Assembly: GCA_023079485.1 (NCBI GenBank)
Contig: CM041084.1
Location: forward strand, 65,939,709 to 66,003,708
Length of the DNA stretch: 64,000 nucleotides
Direction of reading: 5' to 3'
Source: Archilochus colubris
Lineage: Eukaryota > Chordata > Aves > Apodiformes > Trochilidae
In this document: positions 62,867-64,000 of the stretch, piece after piece
Layout: each line of letters starts with the position of its first letter
How positions within the stretch are numbered: position 1 is the first letter of the stretch
Translations under genes and position numbers: made by a program
The notes under the pieces: generated by a model
What the model saw: the letters and a program-made list of their open reading frames with translations, nothing else
Database searches by the model: none
What the model was told of the DNA's origin: nothing

Positions 62867-64000
62867 TTTATAGCCCATGTTTCAAAAAGAAACACGTTTT
62901 GAATTTCTGGTCATATGACTAGAACTTGAAGAAGCATCTGCAGTTAGCTTTTGCAAATGTTTTGTGGTGAGATTAAGACTTTTTTTGGGTTTTGCTAACT
63001 TTATGGAAAAAAAAAACCTTGCTTTTTGAAAATGTTTTCTGGGAAGAGTTTATTTCATTTTATAATGCTTTTGATTAGAAAATGGATGTCCAAAATATTT
63101 GTGTGGGAGAGATGGGAATGCATAAATATTTTAGCATAATTTTATGCACTAGTTGAATTAGGAAAAGAACAACCTCCCTCTCTAGTTTTATGGCTCTTTA
63201 TCACTGACATATTCCTCTTTCAAGGGACATCATTGAATTTAATACCAAAATAATTATCAAGCCCCCAAAAATTGTGTTCCCTCTTATGTTTCAGATATAA
63301 ATCATTTCAGCTGTAGAGATCAGAAATGTGTCATCTTGAACTAAATTAACAGAATAATCTCCACAGGACTGTGAGATTCCTGTGCTGGTGGTTCTTTGTG
63401 GGTTCTTTTCCTTTCTTAGTGGATTTTTATCATACATTATATCATTTATTTGGGTCTTAGAAGGGTAAGAAGTCTGTCTAGACATCAACACCATGGTGCC
63501 CAAGTGTCTCCTAAATTATTAAAAACAGATACAGCAACAACATTAACATGTATTTTTATGTGTAGTGCAATTGTTAGTACTCTGACCCCAATTCAGAAAA
63601 GGATATTTATCTAGGAAAAGAAAAAAAATCAACATATATTTACCTAAACATTTGTACAAACCACACAGAAGTGGCAAGATTTAAGTGCAAAAATGTAATT
63701 AAACAAGGTATTTCTCTGAATTATATATTTCATTGTATATTCAGTTACCAGCACCACAAGAAAGCAAAACTGCAGAAAAAGCCACTTGCTATCGAATAAA
63801 ATATAATACAGGACCAGTTTCAAGAGAGTTATAAATTAGTATAAAATTTCTGTTTATCTAACTGCTTCTCATAGAGTTTGTATCTTTCTGCAGAGCTTCA
63901 CACATTCTGATGGATAAGCATAAATGGAACCAGGAGTGACTGATCCATTTATTCCAGCCACAAGAGAACAACCCATAAGAAAATTTGAGGCTTAAGTTAG
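62867..64000. other. Non-coding stretch to window end
   Basis: AT-rich sequence without recognised genes or transposons. Confidence 0.55.

Noticed and set aside
1..64000. CRISPR arrays, operons, tRNA or rRNA genes, or a multi-gene system
   Set aside because: No regularly spaced repeats with unique spacers, no compact gene clusters and no tRNA/rRNA folds were seen. The sequence is typical vertebrate non-coding DNA around one exon.

Overview
The window looks like a bird (or closely related sauropsid) nuclear chromosome, not a prokaryote. The evidence is a split vertebrate gene in a CpG island, about ten fragments of the LINE CR1 with its typical 3' end (near-repeats of ATTCTATG / ATTCTGTG), no Alu- or B1-like SINEs, and long AT-rich non-coding stretches with simple repeats. 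I cannot name the species.

Only one protein-coding gene is well supported. The minus strand at 23,930-24,371 carries the first coding exon of a bone morphogenetic protein, best identified as BMP6. It encodes a signal peptide and the start of the TGF-beta-family propeptide, and ends at a clean GT splice donor. The rest of the gene, including the mature ligand domain, lies beyond the left edge, so positions 1-23,929 are read as 5' intron 1. A CpG island of roughly 1.2 kb covers the exon and the presumed promoter (to about 24,960).

Region by region: 1-23,929 is presumed intron with two CR1 tails, a perfect 21-bp inverted repeat (4.7 kb), a 194-bp tandem duplication (17.2-17.5 kb) and several homopolymer or simple-repeat tracts. 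23,700-24,960 is exon 1 and promoter. 25,147-64,000 is 5' flank, with no gene I can support. It holds CR1 fragments in both orientations, a mosaic of CR1 pieces and an LTR-like block (37.8-38.5 kb), a 143-bp polypyrimidine tract (28.2 kb), a second small CpG island (55.5-55.9 kb), and a CR1-rich end (58.4-62.9 kb) that includes a 2.9-kb, 5'-truncated, dead CR1 with reverse-transcriptase motifs.

The most unusual structure is a pair of 368-bp blocks, about 98% identical and inverted, 11.5 kb apart (48,230-48,597 and 60,112-60,479). Each joins about 160 bp of unrecognised DNA to about 206 bp of CR1 endonuclease-coding sequence. The 48-kb copy has an additional partial copy of the unrecognised part. 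This is not the usual product of CR1 insertion. I found no evidence of a novel multi-gene system.
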